The notes: generated from the letters alone by a model not told the origin. A stretch of 64,000 bases of DNA from Mercurialis annua (GCF_937616625.2 NC_065570.1:46119665-46183664); one strand, 5' to 3'; numbered from the stretch's first letter, positions 1-11,203 are shown. Program-made: numbers and translations.

Positions 1-296
1 GTACTACAACTTGTATTTTTTTTCAACATTGTTTATATCGCAATTTCAATTATAGTATGAGTTTTAGTTTTTTCAATTGCAGAAGCTTTCTATCATTTTA
101 AGCTTCTCTCATAAGATTTTTTAAGAACTTTTAAGGTTTTTTTTATGTCCTTTGAAAACTTTTTACAGTCGCTTGATTTAATTTCAAAATCCTAATTTCA
201 GGTATAACCTCTCACATGCTCACAACTCAAAGGCACCAAATGGTTTTTAAAAAAACACAGAAACAATTTGGCACGCCTGGCGGGACTATAAGAAAG
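1..296 (+). other. AT-rich leader or LTR end of a decayed retrotransposon
   Basis: No gene is visible here. Near position 270 there is a stretch reading TTTGGCACGCCTGGCGGGAC, a pattern that in plant LTR retrotransposons commonly lies just inside the 5' LTR at or near the primer-binding site, shortly before the gag start. The gag-like reading begins at about 297. The LTR boundary itself is outside the window or too decayed to place. Confidence 0.35.
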
Positions 297-1092
297 ATGG
301 CTGCAAGGACTCGTAATGTATTAGAAAAAGATGTAGCCAATTCTCAAAAAGAAGTTGAGGAGTCGCTGCAAAGTGTATTTGTCAGAGACTGAATTAGTAA
401 AGTTGGCTCAAAGGGGTCTGGATATAGAATTGAGGAAGAAATTCCAAGGGATGGAGTTTTGTGATTTTTATGAACTTATTGCAAAAGTCACAGAGTATGA
501 AGATCTCTTGAGAGAGGAGAATCAGAGGAGAAGAACTTTAATAGGTACATACTTCCAGAAGATGAACCAGGATGTTGCTGTGGCAGACTTGAACTCTTCA
601 AGTTCTTGCGCCTGTCCAATATTGGTGAAGAAAGTATCTGACATGTGGAAAAAACCACATGCGTCAAGCGACAACCTAAATATACATTTGATGTGTCAAA
701 GACATGAGAGATCTTTGATTTTTTGGTGATAACAATTCATCTCTTTCTCAAAAAATTACAAGGCACCTTAAAAGGAAGAACTTAAAGGGAACAAATATTG
801 TAAGTATCACGGTTCAATCATGCTACTAATTTGTGTTGGAGTTTCAAAAATATCGTACATGACAGAATCAACAAATTAGTCTTGAAGATCTCTTTTAAGA
901 AAGAGGCTATGTTGATTGATGATCTGCTCCCACATGCGGTATCCGTGAATACAATCAGAGAAATAGAAGCTGCTTCTGAATAAAAGGACTAGAATCTCAA
1001 AATTGAGAAGAAATGCATTCCAAAGGTTTAAAGCAAAATACAAAAGAATAAAAGTGAAAATGTGAAATTCCAAGTTCAAAAGGAAAAAGAAA

Positions 1093-1435
1093 GGCTTAAA
1101 TGTACAATTAAAAAATCACCAACTTTCGCGTATTTTTGGTATTTGATACGAACTTTTAATTTTGGCATATAAATACACGAACTATCAATTTTTTGCATTT
1201 ATGACCATGTTTCCGTTTTAGGTGAAAAACGGTGCCGTTTTAGACATAAAACATTGCCGTTTTAGGTCAAAAACGTTGCCGTTTTAGGTAAAAAACGTTG
1301 CCGTTTTAGGTCAAAAACGGTGCCCGTGTTATATATGCAAAAATTGATATTTCGTGTATTGATATGCCAAAATTAAAAGTTCGTGTCAAATACCAAAAAC
1401 ACACGAAAATTGGTGATTTTTAGAGCAATTAAGCC
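1093..1435. mobile_element. Foldback MITE, Mutator-like, 9-bp target duplication
   Basis: The left arm (from 1093, GGCTTAAATGTACAATTAAA) and the reverse complement of the right arm (ending 1435) match for roughly 105 bases, including shared stretches such as CGAACTTTTAATTTTGGCAT. The element is flanked by AAAAAGAAA at 1084-1092 and again at 1436-1444, a perfect 9-bp direct repeat, though of low complexity. Long terminal inverted repeats with a 9-bp duplication are the signature of Mutator-like non-autonomous elements. The centre is an exact-period tandem array. There is no coding capacity. It sits inside the decayed gag. Confidence 0.8.
1213..1322. repeat. 22-bp tandem array inside the MITE
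   Basis: Five copies of a unit beginning CCGTTTTAGG start at 1213, 1235, 1257, 1279 and 1301, an exact 22-bp period. Each unit is itself a near-palindrome (CCGTTTTAGGTCAAAAACGG). The copies differ at a few positions. Confidence 0.85.
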
Positions 1436-1640
1436 AAAAAGAAAAGATGAATGCAGTAAGACCTATTACTACAAAGGAGGAGATTGTTAAAATATAGAAA
1501 GTAAAAAGGAAGGCCAAAACCACAGCCTTAAAAAAATGGGGCGAATCCATAACTAAAGAGTACAACCTGAAAGAATTTGAAAAATATAGATTTGCAAAAA
1601 ACAAGAAAAAAATTCAGATTCTCTAGAACTTGTCCAATCT

Positions 1641-2781
1641 ATTGCTCATTTAAATTTGTTTATTTTATTCTACTTATATTGTGTTTTAAATATTTGTATC
1701 GTACTACTTAATTCTATAAATTTAAGAAAAGTAGGCATGTCAGCCACCTTTTTTTTACTATTGTTGGAGTTTCTAGAATTATTGGAACCGCGGAGACATT
1801 AAGACCGCAATACAGTGGAGAGTGCCTAAAGCTGCTGAGCATCTGGAACTTTCGGAGCATCTAGACCTACCACATCTCCTGACCTATTAGAGTTGTTGGA
1901 GATGTTGAAACATTTGGAGTTGCTGGAGCGGTTGGAATTGCTAAAGCGGCTGAAGCATCTGAAACTGCTAGTTGAAGTGGATGCAACTTATAAAACAATA
2001 TAAAATATTCATATTTATTGTCAAACTCTCTAAACTAAAGAGTTTGACAATTTTAAAAAGTACTTTGAAGGTGCTCTTATAAAATAAAATCAACCAGTCT
2101 CAGTTATATGTATAAAATGTTTAAATTAAAATTTTAACTTAAAAAAAATATAATTAAAAATAAAAATAAAAAATTAACTAATCAAAATTCGATTAATTTT
2201 GCTAGACTATAGAATCGAGTATTTTGATGTTTTACAATATGAGAACTTCGCATGGTCAAATTGTAAAAGTGTATTATTTTTTAGAACATCATCTATTCAT
2301 ACAGTTAAACAATCGGATTAACCGTCAGCTACTAAGAGAAATGGAGGTAATCGTGAAGTTTTCGTATCTTGAAGCTAATATAAAGCATTCGAGAAGAAAT
2401 GGAAGAAAACTGAAGATTGTAAATTCGATTCTAACCAAACCAAATCAAACTCAAATGTAGACTTTATAAGACTTAAATATTCAAACCGAACCAAATCAGT
2501 CAGTCAGTTTCAATTTAATTTATACCAAAACTGAACTTTTTTTACTCTCAAAACCAAACCGAGTACCACATATTACTGAATTATATGTTAAAGGCCGATA
2601 GATCGGAATACAATCAGCCAATAGGATCTCAAGGATGCACGACAAAGCCGAAGCTGTTCTTATTGATATAAACGCAGAAAACCTTCAAATTCTTCACAGC
2701 TTTATCACATTTGAACAGAACTAGAGGATGTAAATAATTACAGTGGCAGTAACTAGGATATTTATTCTAAGAGATGACTGA
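1641..2781. repeat. Intergenic, with a degenerate minisatellite at about 1763-1975
   Basis: At about 1763-1975 variants of a short motif (GTTGGAGTTGCTGGAGC, GCTGAAGCATCTGGAAC and similar) recur in imperfect tandem. The motif recalls an old repeat-coding sequence, but no long open frame survives. A short dyad (TCAAACTCTC...GAGTTTGA) lies near 2023-2050. The rest, including 2060-2781, is AT-rich and I see no gene in it. The 3' end of the SKIP16 gene borders it on the right: an AATAAA (minus strand, 2766-2761) lies 15 bp past that stop codon. Confidence 0.5.
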
Positions 2782-5700
2782 TCAGAAAATGTAGTCTGGA
2801 AGTTGGAGAGGAAACCGAGCTACTTCAACTTCAAATGGAGCTCCATTTGAATGTGCCAAGCTACAAGAATCAATCAAGGAAACGAAAAGACAAAGAACGT
2901 AAAAAAACAGCAATGAGGATTTCTAAATCAACTAGCTTTCCGTCTCGTTATTATTATATATTTAAATATTAAAAGAATTAATTAAGAAACCTAATAAGTA
3001 TTAATCATATTACTTAAAATATATAAATGATATTTAAGGTCTACTTTCAGAGTACCTGTCAGGGAAAAATGTGAAAGAACCTTCAACTGAACCTGGAGCA
3101 CTTGGTAGAGGTGTGCAGCTCTCGTATACAAATTCTTCCTCACCTGGACGCAACAGTGGATACTGCGAACATACAAGAAACAATGAAATTTCGTTATGGT
3201 TGCCGAAGTCCTCAATCATAGAATTACCACCTTATATATCAAGAAAAAACAAAGAAGCGAACAAGACAGCTCCAGCTATGGTATGAAGAAATTACATCTG
3301 CTATGTGAGTTTGGCAGTTTCTCATACCTATTGATGGTGATCACTTGAATAGAAATTCAATCTGTAAATGACCTAGGAAAACACGAAATTAAACACACAA
3401 TTGACCTTTTGATCAAGGATTTGCCTCTCGCATTTCAGAAATTGAGTTGTCCTAGGAAAACCAAACGATCAAGCAAGACTTGCAATAACTAAAAACATAT
3501 TATTTTCTATAGGTCAATAAGCCACCACACCAAACCCATAAGGAGTAAATTAGATACTATAAATTACTATAAAATTAGATAAAATAAATTGGCAGACTTG
3601 ATGATGCAGTTGGTTGCAGTATCTGCTATTGATATTTCGAAAGTAACGCTTCTTTTAAATTTTATTTTTTTGCAACACGACTTGGAGGACCTAAGATGCT
3701 CATGAAAAAAAATCCTATTGGAGTCCTTCAAAAGAATTGACATAGAGTAGCAAGTCGCACCTTGCCTATTACACCCTCTCCCGCCACATCAGATTCAACA
3801 ATGTCATTAGCACGGATAATCCAATGCCTTTTCTGCAGTTGGCAAGAGCTGAAATACATTCCATTTATAATGCATCCATCTGGTTGGAGGGAAATGCGAA
3901 TTGAATATGCAAAATAGTATTTCTCGGGACCACCTCCCAGGTCTGAGGCCTCAGGCACAAAAACAGCAGAAGCACGAACCTGATAAAGAAATTATTAGCA
4001 TATTTCAACACGGATACCTGCAAAGAAATTACATCTCAAAGAAACAAAAGCAGGATTAAAATGCATTATCTACCCCCCCTCCCTCCTCTTAGGATTTTCC
4101 AATCATGAAGCCAGGGGAATCACCACTAAAGAAGCAACTTCTGTATATACGAAAACTACACAACCAGAGCTGCTTCAAGTGGCTTTATAAGACATACATA
4201 AATGAATTAAAATGAGCATATTTCATGATGAAAGTTTTTTATCTGCACATATCATGAAATGATTACCAAAGAAGTTATCAACTGAAGCAGCTTCCTATAC
4301 ACAATTATATAGGAAAAAGAAAGACATGGCTAGTAGGAACCCGCAAAGTTAATCAGTTTTCCAAACTTCCAAGTGTGGCCACAAAACATGTACGATATAT
4401 AGTCATCACATATATACCAAATTAAATAACGCCCGCAAGAATTTTTTTATTACTTATTCAAGAGCCAACGGAGAAAAAAAAACTTCAGAAGGCAGAATAA
4501 AAGCATTATGCAATCCCTTACCTTTACACCATAGGTGACAGCAGTGGAACATAGAGGAGACGTTTCTGGAAATTGACAGATTGTTCTCATATCCCCTTCT
4601 CCCCGCATTTTGATAATACCGTCTTGTAAGCGACGACCATGTTCTTCTAACCATAGCAGCATTGCATCCTGCTGCTCTTCATTTCTAGAATCATGCACCG
4701 ACCTTATCAATGCATTTGGCACACATTGCATCATCTCTCCATCTGTTGGAAGGTTCCTGGTACCAACATACAACTGACCACTTGTACAATTGAGGAAAAA
4801 CAGCTTTTCACTATACGCAGATGATGCAGCGACAGCAATATATTTAGTCTTGCCATAACCAGCAGTGATCCCTAGATGGCGTATGATCTGTTTAGTTTCC
4901 AAGAGCACTTGATCCAACGGTAACAAGCATACATTCACCACATGATGATAAAAAGAGTAGCCACCAATAAGGCCCAACGTATTACCGCAAAAACTTGTTA
5001 GCTCATCTTTTTCTTGAAAAACCTGACCATTGTGGAAGCGGTAGAGTAGTCTTGTGGGAAGAGGCAACTTCACTTTCAAAACTTGCTCAAACTGCCGAAT
5101 TTGATCTTCTGATGCACCCTGCTGTAGAGTAGCAGCAGCTTCAGGAAAGTTCGTAACCAACCAGCTCTCAATTCTGTCCCAACATCTTTTAACTCGTTTT
5201 ACAAGAGGCCACGGATACATACGAAAAGCTTCGCGCCATGATGCATATGCAAGCTACATAAGCGCCCACACACCCACAAAAGAGAGAGTTAGCGAAACCC
5301 TGCTTTTAATTCGAAACTCCCGATATCAAGTAAAATCTAAAAAGCCTAAGCTAGAATTAAAGCTTAGATAATCAGCATAAGAACCTTCATTTTCAGTACA
5401 AATGAAGTGTCAATGGTACACATTTTCAGAGGTGGGTATTATCTAAAAAGAACACAACTTTACAATTTTCCACGAACAATTGCACCAAATAAAAAGAATC
5501 CCGCAAAATTAAAGATATCATTGAAAAGCTAAGCTAAAAACTGAACAAACCTAATAACAATAGAGTTCATTAAACACTATCTGATAAAAATTAACACAAA
5601 AATAGAACCTTGAATGAAGGAAGAGGATTTCCATGAGGATCAAGCGGAGAAGAAAGATGAAGATCTTCAGAACAAAATTTGGACCAGAGAGATTCCTCGG

Positions 5701-5812
5701 CAGTTGAAGCTTTGAGGCGCTTGCTGACACATGCGACTGAGGCTGTCTCTTTGGGTCCCAAAAGTAATAGAACTTCGTTAAGAGCAAGATCACCCACTGC
5801 TTCTAAATCCAT
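2782..5812 (-). CDS. SKIP16: SKIP16-like F-box protein (F-box, SMI1/KNR4, ApaG), five exons
   Basis: Exons on the minus strand: 5812-5609, 5253-4522, 3979-3761, 3162-3056 and 2860-2782. Introns are 355, 542, 598 and 195 bp, all GT-AG, and reading phase is kept across every junction. The product is 446 residues, close to the Arabidopsis F-box protein SKIP16. Residues about 5-45 form an F-box (LNEVLLLLGPKETASVACVS). Residues about 95-265 are an SMI1/KNR4 (SUKH-type) fold, with a typical EDQIRQFEQVLKVKLPLPTR segment. Residues about 305-430 are an ApaG/DUF525 domain (GVKVRASAVFVPE, then FVYESCTPLPSAPGS), and the protein ends PLQLPDYIF. In this family the F-box binds SKP1-type subunits of SCF ubiquitin ligases; the substrate is unknown. 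I see no stops or frameshifts. The start is the first in-frame Met and gives a complete F-box. Intron positions are inferred by eye from splice consensus and family similarity. Confidence 0.93.
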
Positions 5813-5917
5813 TTTTATAAAACTAAAATGTCGATTCTTTCACTTCCTGTCGTTGTAACGATGCTCTTTTTCTAGGATTACCTTTTTTCTCTATTGAGAA
5901 AATTGATATAACATCTT
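5813..5917 (-). promoter_or_regulatory. Short 5' flank of SKIP16 between ATG and MITE
   Basis: Only about 105 bp separate the ATG from the MITE at 5918-6294. On the minus strand a weak TATA-like stretch (GTTATATCA, about 5904-5912) overlaps the MITE's target duplication. No other promoter element is obvious. The promoter assignment is inferred from position only. Confidence 0.35.
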
Positions 5918-6294
5918 AAGCAAATTATTCTATTACCCGTCACATTGGTTATAATTCAGAGTTTGATATCTTTTCTTTCAAATCAAATGATTTGGTATCT
6001 CTTTTTTTATTTTGAAAACTATAAAACCCTTCTGTTAAATATAAGTACTAAATAGTTAACGGAAAAAAAATGTGAGGTACCAAATCGTTTGAAAATGAGA
6101 TACCAAATCGTTTATATAATTGAAACTGAGGCACCAAATCATTTAAAATTAAATTTTAAATTATTAACGGAACTAACAAAAGAGACTTATAGTTTACAAA
6201 ATCAAAATTGAGATATCAAATCGTTTAATTTTTAAATAAGGGATACTAAATTGCAAATTATGACAAATGTGAAGGGTTTTAGAGTAATTTTCTC
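5918..6294. mobile_element. Foldback MITE with 9-bp target duplication upstream of SKIP16
   Basis: The left arm (AAGCAAATTATTCTATTACCC...) matches the reverse complement of the right arm (GAGAAAATTACTCTAAAACCC...) for more than 100 bases, with repeated phrases such as GATTTGGTATCTC. Perfect 9-bp repeats TAACATCTT flank it at 5909-5917 and 6295-6303. There is no coding content. Unlike most other MITEs here it does not begin with GG, so its exact ends are a little less certain. Confidence 0.78.
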
Positions 6295-6303
6295 TAACAT
6301 CTT

Positions 6304-6823
6304 TCTCATTTGTTATTGAAATAAATTAAATTTTATTAATAACTAGTTGTAAATCCGTACATTTGTACGAAATCTAATTAATAATTATATTATTAAATAA
6401 ATTTATACAAAAATGGCTAAAATTTAATATTTTATAATTTATAAAATAATAAATAAATATTTTATTCAATTTGAAAAATTTATATGAATTATCTATTAAT
6501 AATAATTTGTAAAAATTAAAATAAGTGTTTTATTTAAATTTAAAAATTATAAAAATATTTATTTGATATAAATATTTAATTCAAGTTAGAAAACTATTGA
6601 AAATTATCTATTAATAACAACTTTTAACAATTAAATAAGTGTTTTATTTAAATTGACAACTCATAAAAATGAAATAAGTGTTCTATTTAAATTTAAAATT
6701 TATAAAAATATTTATTTGGTATAAGTATTTTGTTCAACTTAAAAAACTATTGTGAATTGTCTATTAATAATAATTTTTAATAATTAAATAAGTGTTTTAT
6801 CTGAATCGGCAACTCATGAGAAT
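6304..6823. repeat. AT-rich degenerate tandem repeats
   Basis: Phrases such as AATAAGTGTTTTATTTAAATT, ATTTATTTGATATAAATATTT and GAATTATCTATTAATAATAA recur at intervals of roughly 100-150 bp. This is an old, degenerate satellite-like stretch lying directly beside the Tat-like LTR. No gene is seen. Confidence 0.5.
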
Positions 6824-7406
6824 TGATGGAAACCAAATTCTAGTATAACTATAAGAAAATCGAGTCGTATAGAATCTACTCCATGGGAGAATCCTAATAC
6901 TCGCCCAAAAGGCAAAAACCTGATAACATCAGCACCTGTGTCCATGAGATTCACCAAACTTGAAGATTAAAGGGAGATTCGTCTGAATCCCAGAAGGGTC
7001 GATTCTATGATGACCCGGAGAAAGCGCGTCATCGAAGCAATTCGCAGAAGCCTAAATATAAGAATAATCATCTCTAGAAGACCGAATATACGAGATCTCT
7101 TTCCTATTCGGATACAAACTCCAAAGATAAGCTTATTTAGGAAGATATTCCTGAATAAGACTCCCTTTTGAATAAGGAATCATTTTCCTATTCAAGCACA
7201 ATACTACTAAATAGGAATCACTTTCCTATTTGAAGTCTACTAGGTATTCTATTAACTACTATATAAATAGTTTGAGGTATACACAAAACGCCGCTTAAGC
7301 CTAAACTAACTTTAGCATCGAAGAGTTAATCAGACAACCACTGTTCGGTTAGCTTCTATCCTGTTTTGCATTGTTTATTCACTAGATCAGAAGGCAGACT
7401 CCATCA
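6824..7406 (+). repeat. 5' LTR of the Tat-like element
   Basis: Starts TGATGG and ends CCATCA, perfect short inverted termini, 583 bp. AAT and then the TGGCGCC primer-binding site follow directly. Only one copy is present, so the boundaries rest on the termini and the primer-binding site. Confidence 0.7.
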
Positions 7407-7408
7407 AT

Positions 7409-7423
7409 TGGCGCCGTCTGTGG
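7409..7423 (+). other. Primer-binding site of the Tat-like element
   Basis: TGGCGCCGTCTGTGG lies three bases after the LTR end. Plant gypsy elements commonly show this sequence here; it pairs with the 3' end of a host tRNA to prime minus-strand synthesis. Confidence 0.75.
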
Positions 7424-7491
7424 AAAAAGCTTGACAACTTCGAAAAAGGAGGAGTTTTTCTGAACTCATAAACAAATTTTTCATTGAAGGA

Positions 7492-9290
7492 ATGACTTCT
7501 GACGGATCAAACCTAAAAAAAACCCGATAGATCCAAAAAGCCAACACCAGACACCCCCGCAAGGGATAAACATCACCGGAAACGATGGCTCAAACACTAC
7601 AAAAACATCTAATGTTACAGAAAATGATGGTCCCAGCGTCACCAGAGAAAACAACACTAGGTGGACTTCATACTCCACGCCCCAGTACCAAAGACAACAC
7701 GTCAGAGGAAGCAATCCCATCATCTTTCCAGATTTGGGAGGAAAAAATGAACAAACCCTAAACGTGATATCCTTAGAGGTCTATCATGAAGTTCTAAAGA
7801 GGATGCTAGAAACCTTCCAGGCCAACCTGGATAGAATGGCTGATGAATTCCGAAAATCAAACAAAGCCCATGAAGAAACCATAAGATCTGTAAGAGACCA
7901 GTTCGCCATGCCCCCTAGCTGATGCCGACAAAGAATGAAAACCGAAGGGAGAAACCCTAATAATCAAGAAGTCACCATAGGAAACGATGAAACAGAAAGG
8001 AATAATGATGGACGCGAGACACTTGAAAATGAAAAAAAGGAGGAATGCCGATAGAGAAGAGGAAAATCAAGGGAACGCCAACAGCAAAAACCAAGACGAA
8101 GCCAGAAGCGGACTTAACTCAAGAAGAGAGGAGCGAAGAGAAAAGGAGAAGGAAGACGCTCCCGCAAAAAGCAAAAGCCAAGAAAAGAAAACTGGGAAGG
8201 CACAATATAAGAAGAAAAATCAGGAGGATGAGGGAGAATCGTCTGAATCCCCACAAAAAAGCAAACCACATATGTGGCAGAAGAAGACCTGGAGGAAAAG
8301 ATAGCCGAAGCGCAAAAAAGGCTGAAAGCCAAAGAGCTAGACATCGATTATCTGAGATTGAAAGGTTCTCCTTTGTCGGCCAAAATCATGGAGGAAACGA
8401 TTCCCCATGACATGAAGTTGCCCATCTTGCCGACGTTCAATGGAGAAGGGGATCCGAGACACCACACGTCTAGATTCTCAGTAACAATGGGCCTACTAAA
8501 TGTTTAAGACGCAATCTTGTGTCGGGTCTTTCCCACCACCCTGAAGAAAACCGCCCAAAGATGGTACAACAAGCTCAAACCGAGGTCAATCAAGAACTTC
8601 ACAACCTTATCAACCGAGTTCCTAAACAGGTACCTCATCAATATTCCATCCAAAACAACCACCAGCATCCTGAGATGGTGCATTTAGGAAGAAGGAGAGA
8701 CACCGAGGAGCTATATCAAAAGATTCAACAAACAAGCCATGAAAATCGATAATTTAAACGTTCGTCATGGTCACCGAAGCTCTAAGAGAGGGGACGCCAT
8801 TCAGAAAGCTAGTGGATAAGCTACTAGTAAATAAAACAACGACCTTCACGAACTTGATAGGAATAATGCAGAAATATTTTGAGCTGGATAAAGGTCGAAG
8901 AGCTATCAGAGGAAAGGAAGCAAAGAGCAATGAATCGAAAGAAAGATCGAGGGATAGGCCAAAATCCAGGACAGACGAAAGACACAGCGGTCTGGAAGAA
9001 AACAGTCGCTTCGCTCCTTAAAACAAATACGAATCAAGAAATGACCCCGAGACGTCGAGCGAAATTACACATCGCTCATCATAAGTAGGATGAATGTCGT
9101 GATGTGGATAAAAGAAAACGTAAAGAATGTCTAATGGCCGCCCAAGATCAAAGTTGAAATCAGAGACACTAGAAAGTTTTACAAATTCCACGACGAACAC
9201 GGGGGAACTCAGAAAGTTTATTGCCAAAAAACCAAAGTAATGACCAGGGAGAAAAAAGACATTGAGATGATAAAGTAAAGGAAAAGGATA
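7492..9290 (+). pseudogene. gag pseudogene of the Tat-like element
   Basis: The reading starts MTSDGSNLKKTR and meets a stop almost at once. Gag identity is clearest at about 8400-8700, read across frames: LPILPTFNGEGDPRHH, then CRVFPTTLKKTAQRWYNKL and FLNRYL. These match the retrotransposon gag core (a hydrophobic helix with the RWYNKL motif). The upstream part (7990-8340) is very rich in Lys and Glu. Multiple stops and frameshifts rule out a functional product. Confidence 0.75.
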
Positions 9291-9339
9291 AGGAAAGAGC
9301 ATCTAAGATTCTGGGGACGATTCACATCATCAATGGAGG

Positions 9340-9885
9340 GGCCCTAGTAGTTCAACCATCAGAAAGAAACAAAGGAAAGAAGTAATGAACATCAGGGAAG
9401 CACACATGCCTCTGGTTATCTTTGATGTCTAAGATTACAAGCATGTAAAAGCACCCCACAGCGACGCACTAGTAGTAACAACTATCATCGAGAAATGGAA
9501 CATGGAGAGGATTCTTATAGACGAAGGAAACACAGTAAATCTTATGACAAATGCGGCCTATAAGTGCCTCGGCTGAACCGCTGCCAAGTTACGCCGAGTC
9601 CTAGTCCCATTGTCGGGTATCGGAGGGCCATCCATGTCCCTGTTTAACATAGTGGCCATGGAGCTGGCATACAACGTAATACTAGGAAGTCCATTCCTCC
9701 ACGACTCAGCCGCAGTCACAGGCATCAAGGAACTCGCTATGAAAATACCAACGGAACAGGGAGTGGTGACACTAAGAGGACCAAAATATCGCCAAACATG
9801 CTACGAGAGTCAGTTGTCGACCTCCAAGAGCAAAAGAAAGAAAAGAAGGAGGAATGAAGTCGAATTCACAACACATTGTCACTAG
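9340..9885 (+). pseudogene. Aspartic protease remnant of the Tat-like element
   Basis: The open frame 9610-9885 reads SGIGGPSMSLFNIVAMELAY and then NVILGSPFLHDSAAV, typical of the retropepsin region of Tat/Athila-type elements. Just upstream in the same reading lies ILIDEGNTVNLM, the position where the catalytic D-S/T-G triad is expected. Here it reads D-E-G, so the site is altered. Stops lie at about 9430 and 9575. Reverse transcriptase should follow but does not. Confidence 0.65.
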
Positions 9886-10482
9886 GGACTTTATGTCCTA
9901 TCCGATGGAAGTTATAATTTTCTTTATTTTGTAAGCAAGTTCATTTACATCAATAAAAGTTCCCCATTCTTGCAAAATCATGAAAAACACAAAAAGGAAT
10001 AAGGATCCCGAACCTCCAAGAAGGGTCCAATGCCTAATCAAAAATAACCAAAGGTTAAGACTAACCTCAAAAGGAAAAAAGAGTTAAATTAACTCTTAAA
10101 AGGCGAAACGCCCAAAAACGAAAAGGAAAAACGAGTTTAGACAAACTCCACAAAAGAACTTAAATTAACTCCCAAAAGGTGAAACGTCCAAAAACAAAAA
10201 GGATAAACGAGTTTAAATTAACTCAACAAAAGAGTTTAAATTAATTCTCAAAAGGCGAAATGCCCAAAACCAAAAAGGAAAAACGAGTTTAGACTAACTC
10301 AACAAAATACTTTAAATTAATTCTCAAAAGGCAAAGCGCCAAAAAACAAACAGGAAATAAATCACACATAAAAAAGGGCACACAACTACCCAAATGAAAT
10401 TCTTTATTAAAAGCAAAGCGGTACAAATGGAACAAAGAACACGCCTAAAGACGAGATGATAAAAAAAATACAAAAATTACAT
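9886..10482. repeat. Tandem repeats of about 75-78 bp in the Tat-like element
   Basis: From about 9990 to 10365 a unit containing AAAAGGCGAAACGCCCAAAA, AAGGAAAAACGAGTTTAGAC and TTAAATTAACTC recurs. The CGCCC-like cores lie near 10108, 10186, 10259 and 10337, spacings of 73-78 bp. Tandem repeats in this position are a known trait of Tat elements. There is no coding frame. Confidence 0.7.
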
Positions 10483-11203
10483 TCAAGATAATATTACAAC
10501 AGCTCGGTCCTTTGCAATCTTATTCATCAAAGCCTTGGCCAAGTTTAAAGGATCCAGTTCATTCACACACGAAAGATCAATATCAGGGTTTTGCTCGCGA
10601 AGCTTATTTCCTATAGTCAGGCGATATTCGCTCATTAACGTCGAATAAAAGGACTTCGTGTCAAGAGGATGAATATGAAGTTTTTCAACTCCGGTCCTCA
10701 ACTTATCCCTTCCATTGCCGACATAAGTGTTGGTGGAAATAAGATCCTCGATTTCACGAGTCAAATCTGTAGTTCTTTTCTTGATAACCCCCACCTGGCG
10801 ATTATTAATAGAATTCTGAGCTTTCAGCTTCAAAAGTAGCGAATCATGCTTTTTTAGAGAAGTTTTCAGCTTCTCCCTATCGAAATCAGAATCTTCCAAC
10901 AAAGCAGTAAGCCTCTGAACCTCACCCTCGGCTAACTAGCGACTATCATTTAGAACCAAAATCGTTTGAATGGCCTGCGAAAAACAAAGAAAAATAAGGA
11001 AAAAAGATGAATACAAACAAAAAAGGGGAGGAGAAGAAAAATAGGAAAGCATACCGAGAAGCCATGAAGACAAGCTAGATTTGACAAGTCGGTCCCGACC
11101 TTCGAATCAAACCAATCAATATCCCGAGTAATCGACAAGCTTTTGATATAATCAGTTAAAAAGGAGGGTTTGTCAAACTTGGAAACTCATGCCTCTCGGC
11201 CCA
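10483..11203 (-). pseudogene. Spliced antisense ORF of the Tat-like element, 5' truncated
   Basis: Read on the minus strand, the sequence from 11203 is open to ...SNLACLHGFS at 11055, then shows a GT-AG intron (11054-10975, 80 bp, donor GTATGC, acceptor TTCGCAG). It resumes AIQTILVLNDSR and, after a single TAG (10938-10936), runs open to the stop at 10483. The second part is Lys/Glu/Leu-rich and probably coiled-coil (for example EKLKTSLKKHDSLLLKLKAQ). Phase is kept over the intron. Antisense genes in this position are known from Tat/Grande elements and are often labelled putative plant transposase; their function is unknown. Element A removes the 5' part at 11204. Confidence 0.65.

Larger units (their letters stand above)
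297..1625 (+). pseudogene. gag-like pseudogene of an LTR retrotransposon, split by a MITE
   Basis: The reading starts at an ATG near 297 (MAARTRNVLEK...), shifts frame after about 30 codons and continues in the open frame 355-729. That frame carries the stretch LVKLAQRGLDIELRKKF followed by FYELIAKVTEYEDLLREE, which I recognise as typical of plant retrotransposon gag proteins. Further gag-like traces lie at about 780-1080 (a degenerate Cys/His knuckle region and a stretch like LIDDLLPHAVSVNT in shifting frames) and at 1441-1625. The frame is interrupted by a foldback element at 1093-1435 and by several stops. The relationship to gag rests on pattern memory, not a search. No pol domain follows within the window. 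Confidence 0.6.
6824..11203 (+). mobile_element. Tat-like Ty3/gypsy element, pol deleted, 3' end lost
   Basis: The 5' LTR (6824-7406) is followed by a primer-binding site, a broken gag, protease remnants, a tandem-repeat block and an antisense ORF. The antisense gene and tandem repeats between pol and the 3' LTR are known traits of the Tat lineage of plant gypsy elements. Here reverse transcriptase, RNase H and integrase are absent: protease remnants end near 9885 and the repeat block begins near 9990. The element is cut at 11204 by element A, and I find no 3' LTR elsewhere in the window. The Tat assignment is inferred from architecture. Confidence 0.65.

Noticed and set aside
3071..3286. Plus-strand ORF at 3.1 kb
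   Set aside because: It is antisense to exon 4 of SKIP16, whose frame, splice sites and domain match are strong.
8045..8410. Basic 121-residue protein at 8 kb
   Set aside because: Low-complexity Lys/Glu/Arg sequence in a frame overlapping the broken gag; no domain.
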